The notes under the pieces are model-generated. The model did no database searches. It saw nothing but the letters and a program-made list of their open reading frames with translations, and was not told where the DNA came from. This document shows, piece after piece, positions 51,012-59,008 of a stretch of 64,000 bases of DNA. A program made the translations under genes and the position numbers. Source of the stretch: Streptomyces rimosus (GTDB taxonomy: Bacteria; Actinomycetota; Actinomycetes; Streptomycetales; Streptomycetaceae). The stretch's first letter is position 1. Every line of letters begins with the position of its first letter. The stretch spans positions 5,687,001 through 5,751,000 of the forward strand of contig NZ_CP023688.1 of assembly GCF_008704655.1 (NCBI RefSeq). The letters run 5' to 3'.

Positions 51012-51407
51012 GTGAGCCCTGTACGTCGCTGTTCGCGCACTGCGTGCGGCCGCCCCGCCGTCGCAACGCTGACGTACGTCTACGCGGATTCGACCGCCGT
51101 GCTCGGACCGCTCGCCACCTACGCCGAACCCCACTGCTACGACCTGTGCGCCGAGCACTCCGAGCGGCTGACCGCGCCGCGCGGCTGGGAGGTCGTGCGC
51201 CTGGCCACCGACGCCGGACCGGCCCGCCCCAGCGGCGACGACCTCGAAGCGCTCGCCAACGCGGTGCGCGAGGCCGCCCGTCCGCAGGAGCGCGCCGCGG
51301 GCGGCGGCAGCGCGCCCCAGGTCTCCGGGCCCAACGGCCGCGACGCGCACCCGATGGAGGTCGCCCGCCGGGGGCATCTGCGGGTGCTGCGGTCGCCGGA
51401 CTCCTGA
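51012..51407 (+). CDS. DUF3499-family protein (possible small zinc-binding protein)
   Basis: A 131-residue actinobacterial protein of unknown function. The conserved first half (about 4-60) has cysteine pairs in RRCSRTACGRPA and a Cys/His group in EPHCYDLCAEHSERL, together able to bind one zinc. TLTYVYADSTAVLGPLATYA links them. The second half is variable and ends in MEVARRGHLRVL. It is divergent from the metallopeptidase-family gene, a pairing conserved in Streptomyces as far as I recall. The start is probably the GTG at 51012 on a leaderless transcript; a GTG at 50964 would add 16 residues. Confidence 0.85.
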   Translation: MSPVRRCSRTACGRPAVATLTYVYADSTAVLGPLATYAEPHCYDLCAEHSERLTAPRGWEVVRLATDAGPARPSGDDLEALANAVREAARPQERAAGGGSAPQVSGPNGRDAHPMEVARRGHLRVLRSPDS

Positions 51408-51655
51408 GGACGGTCACCGGATCCCTGGGGACGGCCGCCGGATTTTCGAGGACCGCCGTCGGCGCGCGGGCGGCCACGGCCCGTGCGCACTCCGGCACTT
51501 CCGCGTCCTTCGCACGTCGGCACTTCCGTACGCGGCATTGACGCCGCCTCGGCGCGGACACCACCATGCCTCCACTCCCGGGTGATCCGCTTCCGCATGC
51601 CGGAAGCGGCGGGGGAGCTGTCTGAAGCTGTCCACCGGGAGGCCCGGGAGGCCGA

Positions 51656-53272
51656 GTGTTCGTACAGCCGCTGGAGCCCGTAGCCGATTCGCTCGCCCTG
51701 TCCGCGCTCGTCGCGGCCCTGCCGCTGGTCACCGTCCTCGTCCTGCTCGGCGCCGTACGGATGCGCGCCCACCGCGCCGGGCTCGCCGGCCTCGCCGTCG
51801 CCCTCGCCACCGCCTGCCTCGGCTACGGCATGCCCGCCGGGCAGGCGCTGTCCGCCGCCGCGCAGGGCGCGCTCTTCGGGCTTTTCCCCATCCTGTGGAT
51901 CGTCGTCAACGCCCTCTGGATCCACCGGATGACGGTCCGCACCGGGCACTTCGACGTCCTGCGCCGCTCCTTCTCCGGCCTCTCCGCCGACCCCCGCGTC
52001 CAGGCCCTGGTCATCGCGTTCTGCTTCGGCGCGCTGCTCGAAGCGCTCGCCGGGTTCGGGGCGCCCGTCGCGATCAGCGCGGTGATGCTGGTCGCGCTCG
52101 GCTTCGCGCCGGTACGGGCCGCCGTCGTCGCGCTCGTCGCCAACACCGCGCCGGTCGCCTTCGGCGCCATGGGCACGCCCGTGGTCACGCTCGCCCAGGT
52201 CACCGGCCTGCCGCTGGACGCCGTCGCCCCGGTCGTCGGCCGCCAGACCCCGCTGCTCGCCCTCGTCGTACCGCTGCTGCTGGTGTTCCTGGTCGACGGG
52301 CGGCGCGGGCTGCGCGAGACCTGGATGCCCGCGCTGGCCTGCGGACTGGCCTTCGCCGCCGTGCAGTTCGCGGCGGCCAACTACGTTTCCGCGCAGCTCG
52401 CCGACATCGGCGCCGCCCTCGCCGGAGCTGCCGCGCTGATCGCCGTACCCGGAGCCCGCAGACCCGCGGCCGAACCGGTACGGGCCGCCGTGCTGACCGG
52501 CGCCCGCAGCGCCGACCTGGACGTCCGCGACTCCCGCGCCGACGTCGTACGCGCCTACGCCCCGTACGCCCTCATCGTCGCCGTCTTCTCCCTCGCCCAG
52601 CTCCCGCCCGTCAAGGCCCTCCTCGCGCGGGCCACCCGCACCTTCGACTGGCCCTTCCTGGACGTCGCGGGCCCGGACGGCACACCGGTCGCCGGCAACA
52701 CCTTCGCCCTGCCGCTGCTCGCCGCCGGCGGCACGCTGGTGCTGCTGGCCGGCGCGCTGAGCGCCCCCGTCCTGGGCGTACGGGCCGCCACCGCCGTACG
52801 GGAATGGGCCGCGACCGTGAGCGAACTGCGCCTGGCGGTCCTCACCGTCACCGCCGTCCTGGCCCTCGCCTACGTCATGAACCTCTCCGGACAGGCCGCC
52901 ACCATCGGCCACTTCGTCGCCGCCGCGGGCGCCGGACTGGCCTTCCTCTCGCCGGTGCTCGGCTGGTTCGGCGTCGCCGTCACCGGCTCCGACACCTCCG
53001 CCAACGCCCTCTTCGGCGCCCTCCAGGTCACCGCGGCCCGGCAGTCCGGCCTCTCGCCCGTGCTGCTCGCCGCGGCCAACAGCTCCGGCGGCGTCCTCGG
53101 CAAGATGATCTCCCCGCAGAACCTGGCGATCGCCTGCGCCGCGGTCGGCCTGGCCGGCCGCGAGGGCGATCTGCTGCGCAGGGTGCTGCCGTGGAGTCTG
53201 GGACTTTTGCTGGTGATGTGCCTGATCGTGGTGGGACAGAGCACGGACGTGCTGGGGTGGATGCTGCCGTAG
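51656..53272 (+). CDS. lctP: L-lactate permease (LctP family)
   Basis: A 538-residue membrane protein with about 13 or 14 hydrophobic segments, expected to import lactate (and glycolate) with protons. LctP signatures include GALLEALAGFGAPVAISAVM, GFAPVRAAVVALVANTAPVA, FGAMGTPVVTLAQVTGLPLD and near the end LAAANSSGGVLGKMISPQNL. GGGAGG precedes the GTG by 4 nt, a short spacing. It is a single gene, with no lactate dehydrogenase or regulator beside it. Between this gene and the DUF3499 gene 248 nt show no further gene. Confidence 0.93.
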   Translation: MFVQPLEPVADSLALSALVAALPLVTVLVLLGAVRMRAHRAGLAGLAVALATACLGYGMPAGQALSAAAQGALFGLFPILWIVVNALWIHRMTVRTGHFDVLRRSFSGLSADPRVQALVIAFCFGALLEALAGFGAPVAISAVMLVALGFAPVRAAVVALVANTAPVAFGAMGTPVVTLAQVTGLPLDAVAPVVGRQTPLLALVVPLLLVFLVDGRRGLRETWMPALACGLAFAAVQFAAANYVSAQLADIGAALAGAAALIAVPGARRPAAEPVRAAVLTGARSADLDVRDSRADVVRAYAPYALIVAVFSLAQLPPVKALLARATRTFDWPFLDVAGPDGTPVAGNTFALPLLAAGGTLVLLAGALSAPVLGVRAATAVREWAATVSELRLAVLTVTAVLALAYVMNLSGQAATIGHFVAAAGAGLAFLSPVLGWFGVAVTGSDTSANALFGALQVTAARQSGLSPVLLAAANSSGGVLGKMISPQNLAIACAAVGLAGREGDLLRRVLPWSLGLLLVMCLIVVGQSTDVLGWMLP

Positions 53273-53424
53273 GGGAACGGGCCGCCGGCCGGCGGCGGCG
53301 CGATTGGCGGGCGCCGCACGGGACACAAGAAGTTCCGGGCGGGCCGGGCCCCGCACGCTCAAGCCTCCCTCCGGTCGCGTACGGGTAGGTTTGGGACCCC
53401 GTCATGACATCAGGAGGGCTGGCT

Positions 53425-54783
53425 GTGACTGATCTGTCGCAGATCGTGAAGGCGTACGACGTGCGCGGTGTGGTCCCCGACCAGTGGGACGAAACGCTGG
53501 CCGAGCTGTTCGGGGCGGCCTTCGCCCAGGTGACCGGAGCGGCCGCGATCGTGACCGGGCACGACATGCGGCCCTCCTCGCCCGGCCTGTCCCGGGCCTT
53601 CGCCCGCGGCGCCGCGGCGCGCGGCACGAACGTGACCGAGATCGGGCTGTGCTCGACCGACCAGCTGTACTACGCCAGCGGCGCGCTGGACCTGCCCGGC
53701 GCCATGTTCACCGCCTCGCACAACCCCGCCCAGTACAACGGCATCAAGATGTGCCGCGCGGGCGCGGCGCCGGTCGGCCAGGACACCGGCCTCGCCGAGA
53801 TCCGCGCGCTGGTCGAGCAGTGGCGCGACGGGGACGGCCCGCAGCCCGCCGACCGGCCCGGCACCATCACCCAGCGCGACGTCCTCGGCGACTACGCCGA
53901 CCACCTGCGCGGCCTGGTGGACCTGACCGGCATCCGCCCCCTGAAGGTCGTGGTGGACGCCGGCAACGGCATGGGCGGCCACACCGTCCCCACCGTTTTC
54001 GAAGGGCTCCCGATCGAACTGGACGCCCTGTACTTCGAGCTGGACGGCACCTTCCCCAATCACGAGGCCAACCCGCTCGACCCGAAGAACATCACCGACC
54101 TCCAGGCCCGCGTCCGCGAGACCGGCGCCGACATCGGCCTGGCCTTCGACGGCGACGCCGACCGCTGCTTCGTCGTGGACGGCGACGGCGAACCGGTCTC
54201 CCCGTCCGCGATCACCGCCCTGGTCGCCGCCCGCGAACTGGCCAAGTACCCCGGCGGCACGGTCATCCACAACTGCATCACCTCCTGGTCCGTCCCCGAG
54301 GTCGTCAAGGAGAACGGCGGCACGCCCGTCCGCACCCGCGTCGGCCACTCCTTCATCAAGGGGGAGATGGCCCGGACCGGCGCCATCTTCGGCGGCGAGC
54401 ACTCCGCGCACTACTACTTCCGCGACTTCTGGAACGCCGACACCGGCATGCTCGCCGCCCTGCACGTCCTGGCGGCGCTCGGCGGCCAGGACGGCCCGCT
54501 GTCCCAGCTGGTCGCCCAGTACGACCGGTACGCCGCCTCCGGCGAGATCAACAGCACCGTCGACGACCAGACGGGCCGCCTCGCCGCCGTCCGGGCCGCC
54601 TACGAGGGCCGCGAGGGCACCGAACTGGACGAACTGGACGGTCTGACGATCACCACCGCCGACTGGTGGTTCAACCTGCGCCCCTCCAACACCGAGCCGC
54701 TGCTCCGCCTGAACGTCGAGGCCCGGGACCGGGAGACGGTCGAGCGGGTGCGGGACGAGGTGCTGGGGATCGTACGGGGCTGA
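53425..54783 (+). CDS. manB: Phosphomannomutase/phosphoglucomutase (ManB)
   Basis: A 452-residue alpha-D-phosphohexomutase, interconverting mannose-6- and mannose-1-phosphate. The phosphoserine is Ser98 in MFTASHNPAQYNGIK, the metal site is AFDGDADRCFVVD, the sugar-binding loop is FGGEHSAHYYFRDFW and the phosphate-binding loop is FNLRPSNTEPLLRLNVE. The GTG at 53425 is chosen because GGAGG lies 8 nt upstream; a start at 53404 overlaps that site. It forms a same-strand group with the Trm112-like, SIS and manA genes, all consistent with mannose metabolism. A hairpin and three GAACGTT repeats follow. Confidence 0.95.
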   Translation: MTDLSQIVKAYDVRGVVPDQWDETLAELFGAAFAQVTGAAAIVTGHDMRPSSPGLSRAFARGAAARGTNVTEIGLCSTDQLYYASGALDLPGAMFTASHNPAQYNGIKMCRAGAAPVGQDTGLAEIRALVEQWRDGDGPQPADRPGTITQRDVLGDYADHLRGLVDLTGIRPLKVVVDAGNGMGGHTVPTVFEGLPIELDALYFELDGTFPNHEANPLDPKNITDLQARVRETGADIGLAFDGDADRCFVVDGDGEPVSPSAITALVAARELAKYPGGTVIHNCITSWSVPEVVKENGGTPVRTRVGHSFIKGEMARTGAIFGGEHSAHYYFRDFWNADTGMLAALHVLAALGGQDGPLSQLVAQYDRYAASGEINSTVDDQTGRLAAVRAAYEGREGTELDELDGLTITTADWWFNLRPSNTEPLLRLNVEARDRETVERVRDEVLGIVRG

Positions 54784-54814
54784 GGCACGGTCCCGGACGG
54801 TTCCGGCCGTCCTT

Positions 54815-54852
54815 GAACGTTCCCGGATGCGCCTGAACGTTCTTGAACGTTT
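54815..54852. repeat. Three phased GAACGTT(C/T) palindromic repeats
   Basis: GAACGTTC occurs at 54815 and 54835, and GAACGTTT at 54845. The centres are 20 and 10 nt apart, so all three lie on the same face of the helix. They are between the manB stop and its terminator hairpin, upstream of the Trm112-like gene. Their role is unknown. Confidence 0.55.
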
Positions 54853-54858
54853 GACGAC

Positions 54859-54892
54859 GGGCCGGTGGCCGGGCATGTCCCGCCACCGGCCC
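54859..54892 (+). terminator. Terminator after manB
   Basis: GGGCCGGTGGC (54859-54869) pairs perfectly with GCCACCGGCCC (54882-54892) around a 12-nt loop, 75 nt after the manB stop. Confidence 0.75.
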
Positions 54893-54968
54893 CCACCTGC
54901 GCCGCGTCCCCGCCCCGTCCCGGCGGTAGGCTGGCAAGTGCCGTATTCACGCCGAAGGAGAAGCCCCC

Positions 54969-55151
54969 ATGCCGGTCGACGCCAGCCTGATCGAGATCCT
55001 CGCCTGCCCGGCGTGCCACGCCCCGCTGGCGGACCGGTCGGACGCCGACCCGGCCGAGCTGCAGTGCACCGGCACCGCATGCGGCCTCGCCTACCCCGTC
55101 CGCGACGGCATCCCCGTACTCCTGGTGGACGAGGCACGGCGCCCCGCCTGA
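54969..55151 (+). CDS. Trm112-family small zinc-binding protein
   Basis: A 60-residue protein with a zinc ribbon: CPACHAPL and, 16 residues on, CTGTACGLAYPVRDGIPVLL, the Trm112/YcaR signature. In yeast and archaea Trm112 activates methyltransferases; the bacterial role is unclear. AAGGAG lies 9 nt before the ATG. It sits between manB and the SIS gene, 65 nt ahead of the latter, so it is probably co-transcribed with SIS and manA. Confidence 0.92.
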   Translation: MPVDASLIEILACPACHAPLADRSDADPAELQCTGTACGLAYPVRDGIPVLLVDEARRPA

Positions 55152-55216
55152 CCCGGGCGCCGGAGCCGATCCGGACCCCACCCCGCCCGTACCGGCGATC
55201 GGAGGCAGCGCACACC

Positions 55217-56359
55217 ATGCTCGACGAGTCCCTCTTGGACGCACCCGAAGCGCTGGCCGGCGCCGACCGCTTCGGACTGCTGCGCGGCGTCGCCGAATCC
55301 GGGGCCCGGGTCCGCACGGCGGCCCGCAACGCCGCCGAGTCCGGCATCACCGACCTGCGGCCCGACGGCCGGCCCCGCACCGTCCTCGTGGCGGGCCCGG
55401 GACCGGCCGCCGCCTGCGTCGCCGACCTCTTCGGCGCCCTCGGCGGCGGCAGCTGCCCGGTCACCCTCATCCGGCCCACCGGCGTCGCGCCCCGCACCGG
55501 CGCGCTCCGCTGGACCCTGCCCGGCTGGTCCGGGCCCCTGGACCTGCTGCTGATCACCGCCCCGGACGGCAGCGACCCGGCCCTGGCGCAGCTGGTCGAG
55601 CAGGCCTACCGCCGCGGCTGCTCGATCGTCGCCGTCAGCCCCGCCGGCGGCCCGCTCGCCGACGCCGTCGTCCAGGCCCGCGGCCTGACCGTCCCGCTGG
55701 CCACCACCCCGTACGACGCCGAGTTCGACGTGGAGGGCGCGCCGCCCGCCGCCCCCGGCACCCTCTGGTCGCTGCTCACCCCGCTGCTCGCACTCGCCGA
55801 CCGGATCGGCCTGCTCAGCGCCACGCCCGAAGCGCTCGCCCAGCTCGCCGACCGCCTCGACCAGGTCGCCGAACGCTGCGGCCCGGCCGTCGGTACGTAC
55901 TCCAACCCCGCCAAGACGCTCGCCGCCGAACTCGCCGACGCGCTGCCGCTGATCTGGACCGAAGGTCTCGTCGCCGGGGCCGTCGGCCGGCACTTCGCGA
56001 CCGTACTGGCCGGACTCGCCGGCCGGCCCGCGCTCGCCGGCGAACTGCCCGAGACGATGACCACGCACGGCGCGCTGCTCGCCGGACCGTTCGCGGCCGG
56101 CGCCGACCCGGACGACTTCTTCCGCGACCGCGTCGAGCAGCCCACCGCCCTGCACGCCCGCGTCGTCCTGCTGCGCGAGGAGCCGCCCGGCCCGCTCTCC
56201 GCCGCGCCCGCCGCCCGCGACCTGGTGCTGGAGCACGACACACCGGTCAGCGAACTGGAGCCGGACGACGGCAGCGACCTGGAGAAGGCCGCCGAACTCC
56301 TCGCCATCACGGATTTCGCCGCCGTTTACCTGGGGCTCGCCGGGACCAAGGGATCATGA
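55217..56359 (+). CDS. SIS-domain protein, phosphomannose/phosphoglucose isomerase-like
   Basis: A 380-residue protein resembling the bifunctional phosphoglucose/phosphomannose isomerases of archaea and actinobacteria. It starts MLDESLLDAPEALAGADRFG. The first SIS half includes TVLVAGPGPAAACVADLFGA and a strand LDLLLITAPDGSDPAL; the second half has TYSNPAKTLAAELADALPLI. The usual Ser/Thr phosphate-binding loop of SIS domains is weak here (VAGPGPAAA instead of a GSGSS type), so isomerase activity is not assured. Position between manB and manA supports a role in fructose-6-phosphate/mannose-6-phosphate metabolism. GGAGG lies 11 nt upstream. Confidence 0.8.
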   Translation: MLDESLLDAPEALAGADRFGLLRGVAESGARVRTAARNAAESGITDLRPDGRPRTVLVAGPGPAAACVADLFGALGGGSCPVTLIRPTGVAPRTGALRWTLPGWSGPLDLLLITAPDGSDPALAQLVEQAYRRGCSIVAVSPAGGPLADAVVQARGLTVPLATTPYDAEFDVEGAPPAAPGTLWSLLTPLLALADRIGLLSATPEALAQLADRLDQVAERCGPAVGTYSNPAKTLAAELADALPLIWTEGLVAGAVGRHFATVLAGLAGRPALAGELPETMTTHGALLAGPFAAGADPDDFFRDRVEQPTALHARVVLLREEPPGPLSAAPAARDLVLEHDTPVSELEPDDGSDLEKAAELLAITDFAAVYLGLAGTKGS

Positions 56360-56549
56360 CTGCGGGCGGGTGACCGCGGGGACACGGGACCGGCCCGCGG
56401 CCGGGCGGCGGGCGCTTGGCCGTCCGCCGGGCATCCGGCCGTCCGCCGGACCTGCGCCCCGCCGAGCAGAAACGTCCCGCCCCGTACGGTTCGGAACATG
56501 CGAGCAGCCCGCACGAAGACGGGCACGAGAAGTCAGGAACCCCGCCACC

Positions 56550-57779
56550 ATGGACCGCCTCACGAACACCGTGCGCCCCTACGCCTGGGGCTCCACCACC
56601 GCCCTCCCGGAACTCCTCGGCACCGAGCCCACCGGCGAACCGCAGGCCGAGATGTGGATGGGCGCCCACCCCGGCGCCCCCTCCCGCACCGACCGCGGCG
56701 CCGGCCCGGTCTCGCTGGCCGACGTCATAGCCGCCGACCCGGAACGCGAACTCGGCCCCGACGCCGTCCGCGCCTTCGGCCCCCGGCTCCCCTTCCTGCT
56801 CAAGCTGCTCGCCGCCGGCTCCCCGCTCTCCCTCCAGGTCCACCCCGACCTGGACCAGGCCAAGGAGGGCTACGCCGACGAGGAACGGCGCGGCGTCCCC
56901 CTCGACGCCCCGCACCGCAACTACAAGGACGCCAACCACAAGCCCGAACTGATCTGCGCCCTCACCCCCTTCGAAGGGCTCTGCGGCTTCCGCCACCCGG
57001 CCGAAACCGCCGCCCTCCTGGAAGCGCTCGGCGTGAGCGCCCTCAAGCCGTACGCCGACATCCTGCGCGCCGCCCCGGCGGACGCCGCGCTGCGCGAGGT
57101 ACTCACCGCCGTACTGAGCGCCGACCACGCCGAGACGGCCGAAACCGTCGAACAGGCCGCGGCCGCCGCCCGCCGCCTGGCCGCCGAGGACGGCCCGTAC
57201 GCCGACGCCTGCGCCGCCTACGCCGCCATCGCCCACCACTACCCGGGCGACCCCGGCGTGCTCGCCGCCATGCTCCTCAACCACGTACGCCTCCAGCCCG
57301 GCGAAGCCCTCTTCCTCGGCGCCGGCATCCCGCACGCCTACCTCGGCGGCCTCGGCGTGGAACTGATGGCCAACTCCGACAACGTGCTGCGCTGCGGCCT
57401 GACGCCCAAGCACGTCGACGTACCGGAACTGCTGCGCGTGGTCCGCTTCGAACCCCGCGACGCCGGGGTGCTGCGCCCCGAGGAGGCCACGGCGTCGGGC
57501 GAGGAGGTCTACGGGACCCCGACCGACGAATTCCGGCTCTCCCGCTTCGTCCTGGCCCCGGGCACCGCACCCCACCCGCTCGACGACCGCACGCCGCAGA
57601 TCCTGCTGTGCACGGCGGGGAAGGTGACGGTGCGGTCCGGCTCGGATTCCGGGGCCGACGGCTCCGGTACGGACACCGCTGCGACGCTCGCCCCGGGCGA
57701 ATCGGTCTTCGTACGGGCCGGGGAACGCGTGGAACTCACCGGAGAGGGCACCGTCTTCCGGGCAACGCTGGTGGCCTGA
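56550..57779 (+). CDS. manA: Mannose-6-phosphate isomerase, class I (ManA)
   Basis: A 409-residue zinc cupin that interconverts fructose-6- and mannose-6-phosphate. Zinc ligands are visible: Gln and His in SLQVHPDLDQAKEGY, Glu in HKPELICALTPFEG and the later His in GIPHAYLGGLGVELMANSDN. The start NTVRPYAWGSTTALPELLG is typical. The ATG at 56550 begins at the conserved N-terminus; longer in-frame starts add unrelated sequence. AGGAA lies about 11 nt upstream. It is 190 nt after the SIS gene and provides the substrate for manB. Confidence 0.95.
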   Translation: MDRLTNTVRPYAWGSTTALPELLGTEPTGEPQAEMWMGAHPGAPSRTDRGAGPVSLADVIAADPERELGPDAVRAFGPRLPFLLKLLAAGSPLSLQVHPDLDQAKEGYADEERRGVPLDAPHRNYKDANHKPELICALTPFEGLCGFRHPAETAALLEALGVSALKPYADILRAAPADAALREVLTAVLSADHAETAETVEQAAAAARRLAAEDGPYADACAAYAAIAHHYPGDPGVLAAMLLNHVRLQPGEALFLGAGIPHAYLGGLGVELMANSDNVLRCGLTPKHVDVPELLRVVRFEPRDAGVLRPEEATASGEEVYGTPTDEFRLSRFVLAPGTAPHPLDDRTPQILLCTAGKVTVRSGSDSGADGSGTDTAATLAPGESVFVRAGERVELTGEGTVFRATLVA

Positions 57780-57902
57780 GGAAGGGCCGCCGGGGCGGGC
57801 TGCAACAATGACCCGCCTAAAGGGTTCGTAAAGCCGCCCACGCAGCGGCCTCGGAACAGGCTGCGCACCGCGGCCGTTCGACGGAAGGGAAACGCGCCAC
57901 CC

Positions 57903-58862
57903 ATGAGTGCATCAGGCGGTACCAAGGCGATCGTCGCGGCGCTGGGCGCCAACCTGGCCATCGCGGCGGCGAAGTTCGTGGCCTTCGCCTTCAGCGGATC
58001 GTCCTCGATGCTGGCCGAAGGCGTCCACTCCATCGCCGACTCCGGCAACCAGGGGCTGCTGCTCCTCGGCGGCAAGAAGGCCAAGCGCGCCGCCACCGAG
58101 GAACACCCCTTCGGCTACGGCCGCGAGCGTTACATCTACGGCTTCCTCGTCTCCATCGTCCTGTTCACCATCGGCGGCGTCTTCGCCCTCTACGAGGGCT
58201 ACGAGAAGATCCACGACCCGCACGAGCTGGAGCACTGGTACTGGCCGGTCGGCGTCCTGGTCTTCGCGATCATCGCCGAGGGCTTCTCCTTCCGTACGGC
58301 CATCAAGGAGTCCAACGAGCTGCGCGGGCAGCAGAGCTGGGCCCAGTTCATCCGCCGCGCCAAGGCCCCCGAACTCCCCGTCGTCCTCCTGGAGGACTTC
58401 GGCGCGCTGATCGGCCTGGTGCTCGCGCTCGGCGGCGTCGGCCTCACCCTCGCCACCGGCAACGGCGTCTGGGACGGCATCGGCACCATGTGCATCGGCG
58501 CCCTGCTCGTCCTGATCGCCCTGGTTCTCGCCGCCGAGACCAAGTCGCTGCTGCTCGGCGAGGCGGCCGGCCCGGAGCAGGTCGCCAAGATCCGCGCGGC
58601 CGTGGTCGACGGCGACACCGTCACCCGCGTCATCCACATGCGCACCCTCCACCTCGGCCCGGAGGAACTCCTCGTCGCCGCCAAGATCGCGGTCCAGCAC
58701 GACGACACGGCGAAGGAGGTCGCGGACGCCATCAACGCCGCCGAGGAACGCATCCGCGCGGCCGTCCCGATCGCCCGCGTGATCTACCTGGAGCCGGACA
58801 TCTACCGGGAGTCGGCTGCTGCGGCGGGGGATGATCCGGCGAAGACGCCCGGGGGGATCTGA
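57903..58862 (+). CDS. Cation diffusion facilitator family transporter
   Basis: A 319-residue metal-efflux protein, probably for Zn, Fe, Co or Mn with proton exchange. About six membrane segments lie in residues 8-210. The second-segment metal site has MLAEGVHSIADSGNQGLLLL; the aspartate and histidine spacing matches the family but the usual second Asp is Asn. The C-terminal cytoplasmic domain (about 215-305) has VIHMRTLHLGPEELLVAAKI. A weak -10-like sequence AACAAT is 90 nt upstream. A perfect 13-bp hairpin follows. The metal cannot be assigned from sequence. Confidence 0.88.
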   Translation: MSASGGTKAIVAALGANLAIAAAKFVAFAFSGSSSMLAEGVHSIADSGNQGLLLLGGKKAKRAATEEHPFGYGRERYIYGFLVSIVLFTIGGVFALYEGYEKIHDPHELEHWYWPVGVLVFAIIAEGFSFRTAIKESNELRGQQSWAQFIRRAKAPELPVVLLEDFGALIGLVLALGGVGLTLATGNGVWDGIGTMCIGALLVLIALVLAAETKSLLLGEAAGPEQVAKIRAAVVDGDTVTRVIHMRTLHLGPEELLVAAKIAVQHDDTAKEVADAINAAEERIRAAVPIARVIYLEPDIYRESAAAAGDDPAKTPGGI

Positions 58863-58913
58863 GGGGACCCGTCGGGAGTCCGTTCTCCTGCTATGGGCTG
58901 CTGTTTTACGGGG

Positions 58914-58945
58914 AGGGCCCCGCACCTGGTGGGGTGCGGGGCCCT
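58914..58945 (+). terminator. Terminator of the cation diffusion facilitator gene
   Basis: AGGGCCCCGCACC (58914-58926) pairs perfectly with GGTGCGGGGCCCT (58933-58945) around a 6-nt loop, 52 nt after the stop; the PTS gene converges on it from the other side. Confidence 0.85.
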
Positions 58946-59008
58946 TCGGCTTGTTCGTACGGCCTCGTTTGTGCGGTTCGCCTGTATGGCCTTGGCCGTA
59001 CGGTTCGG

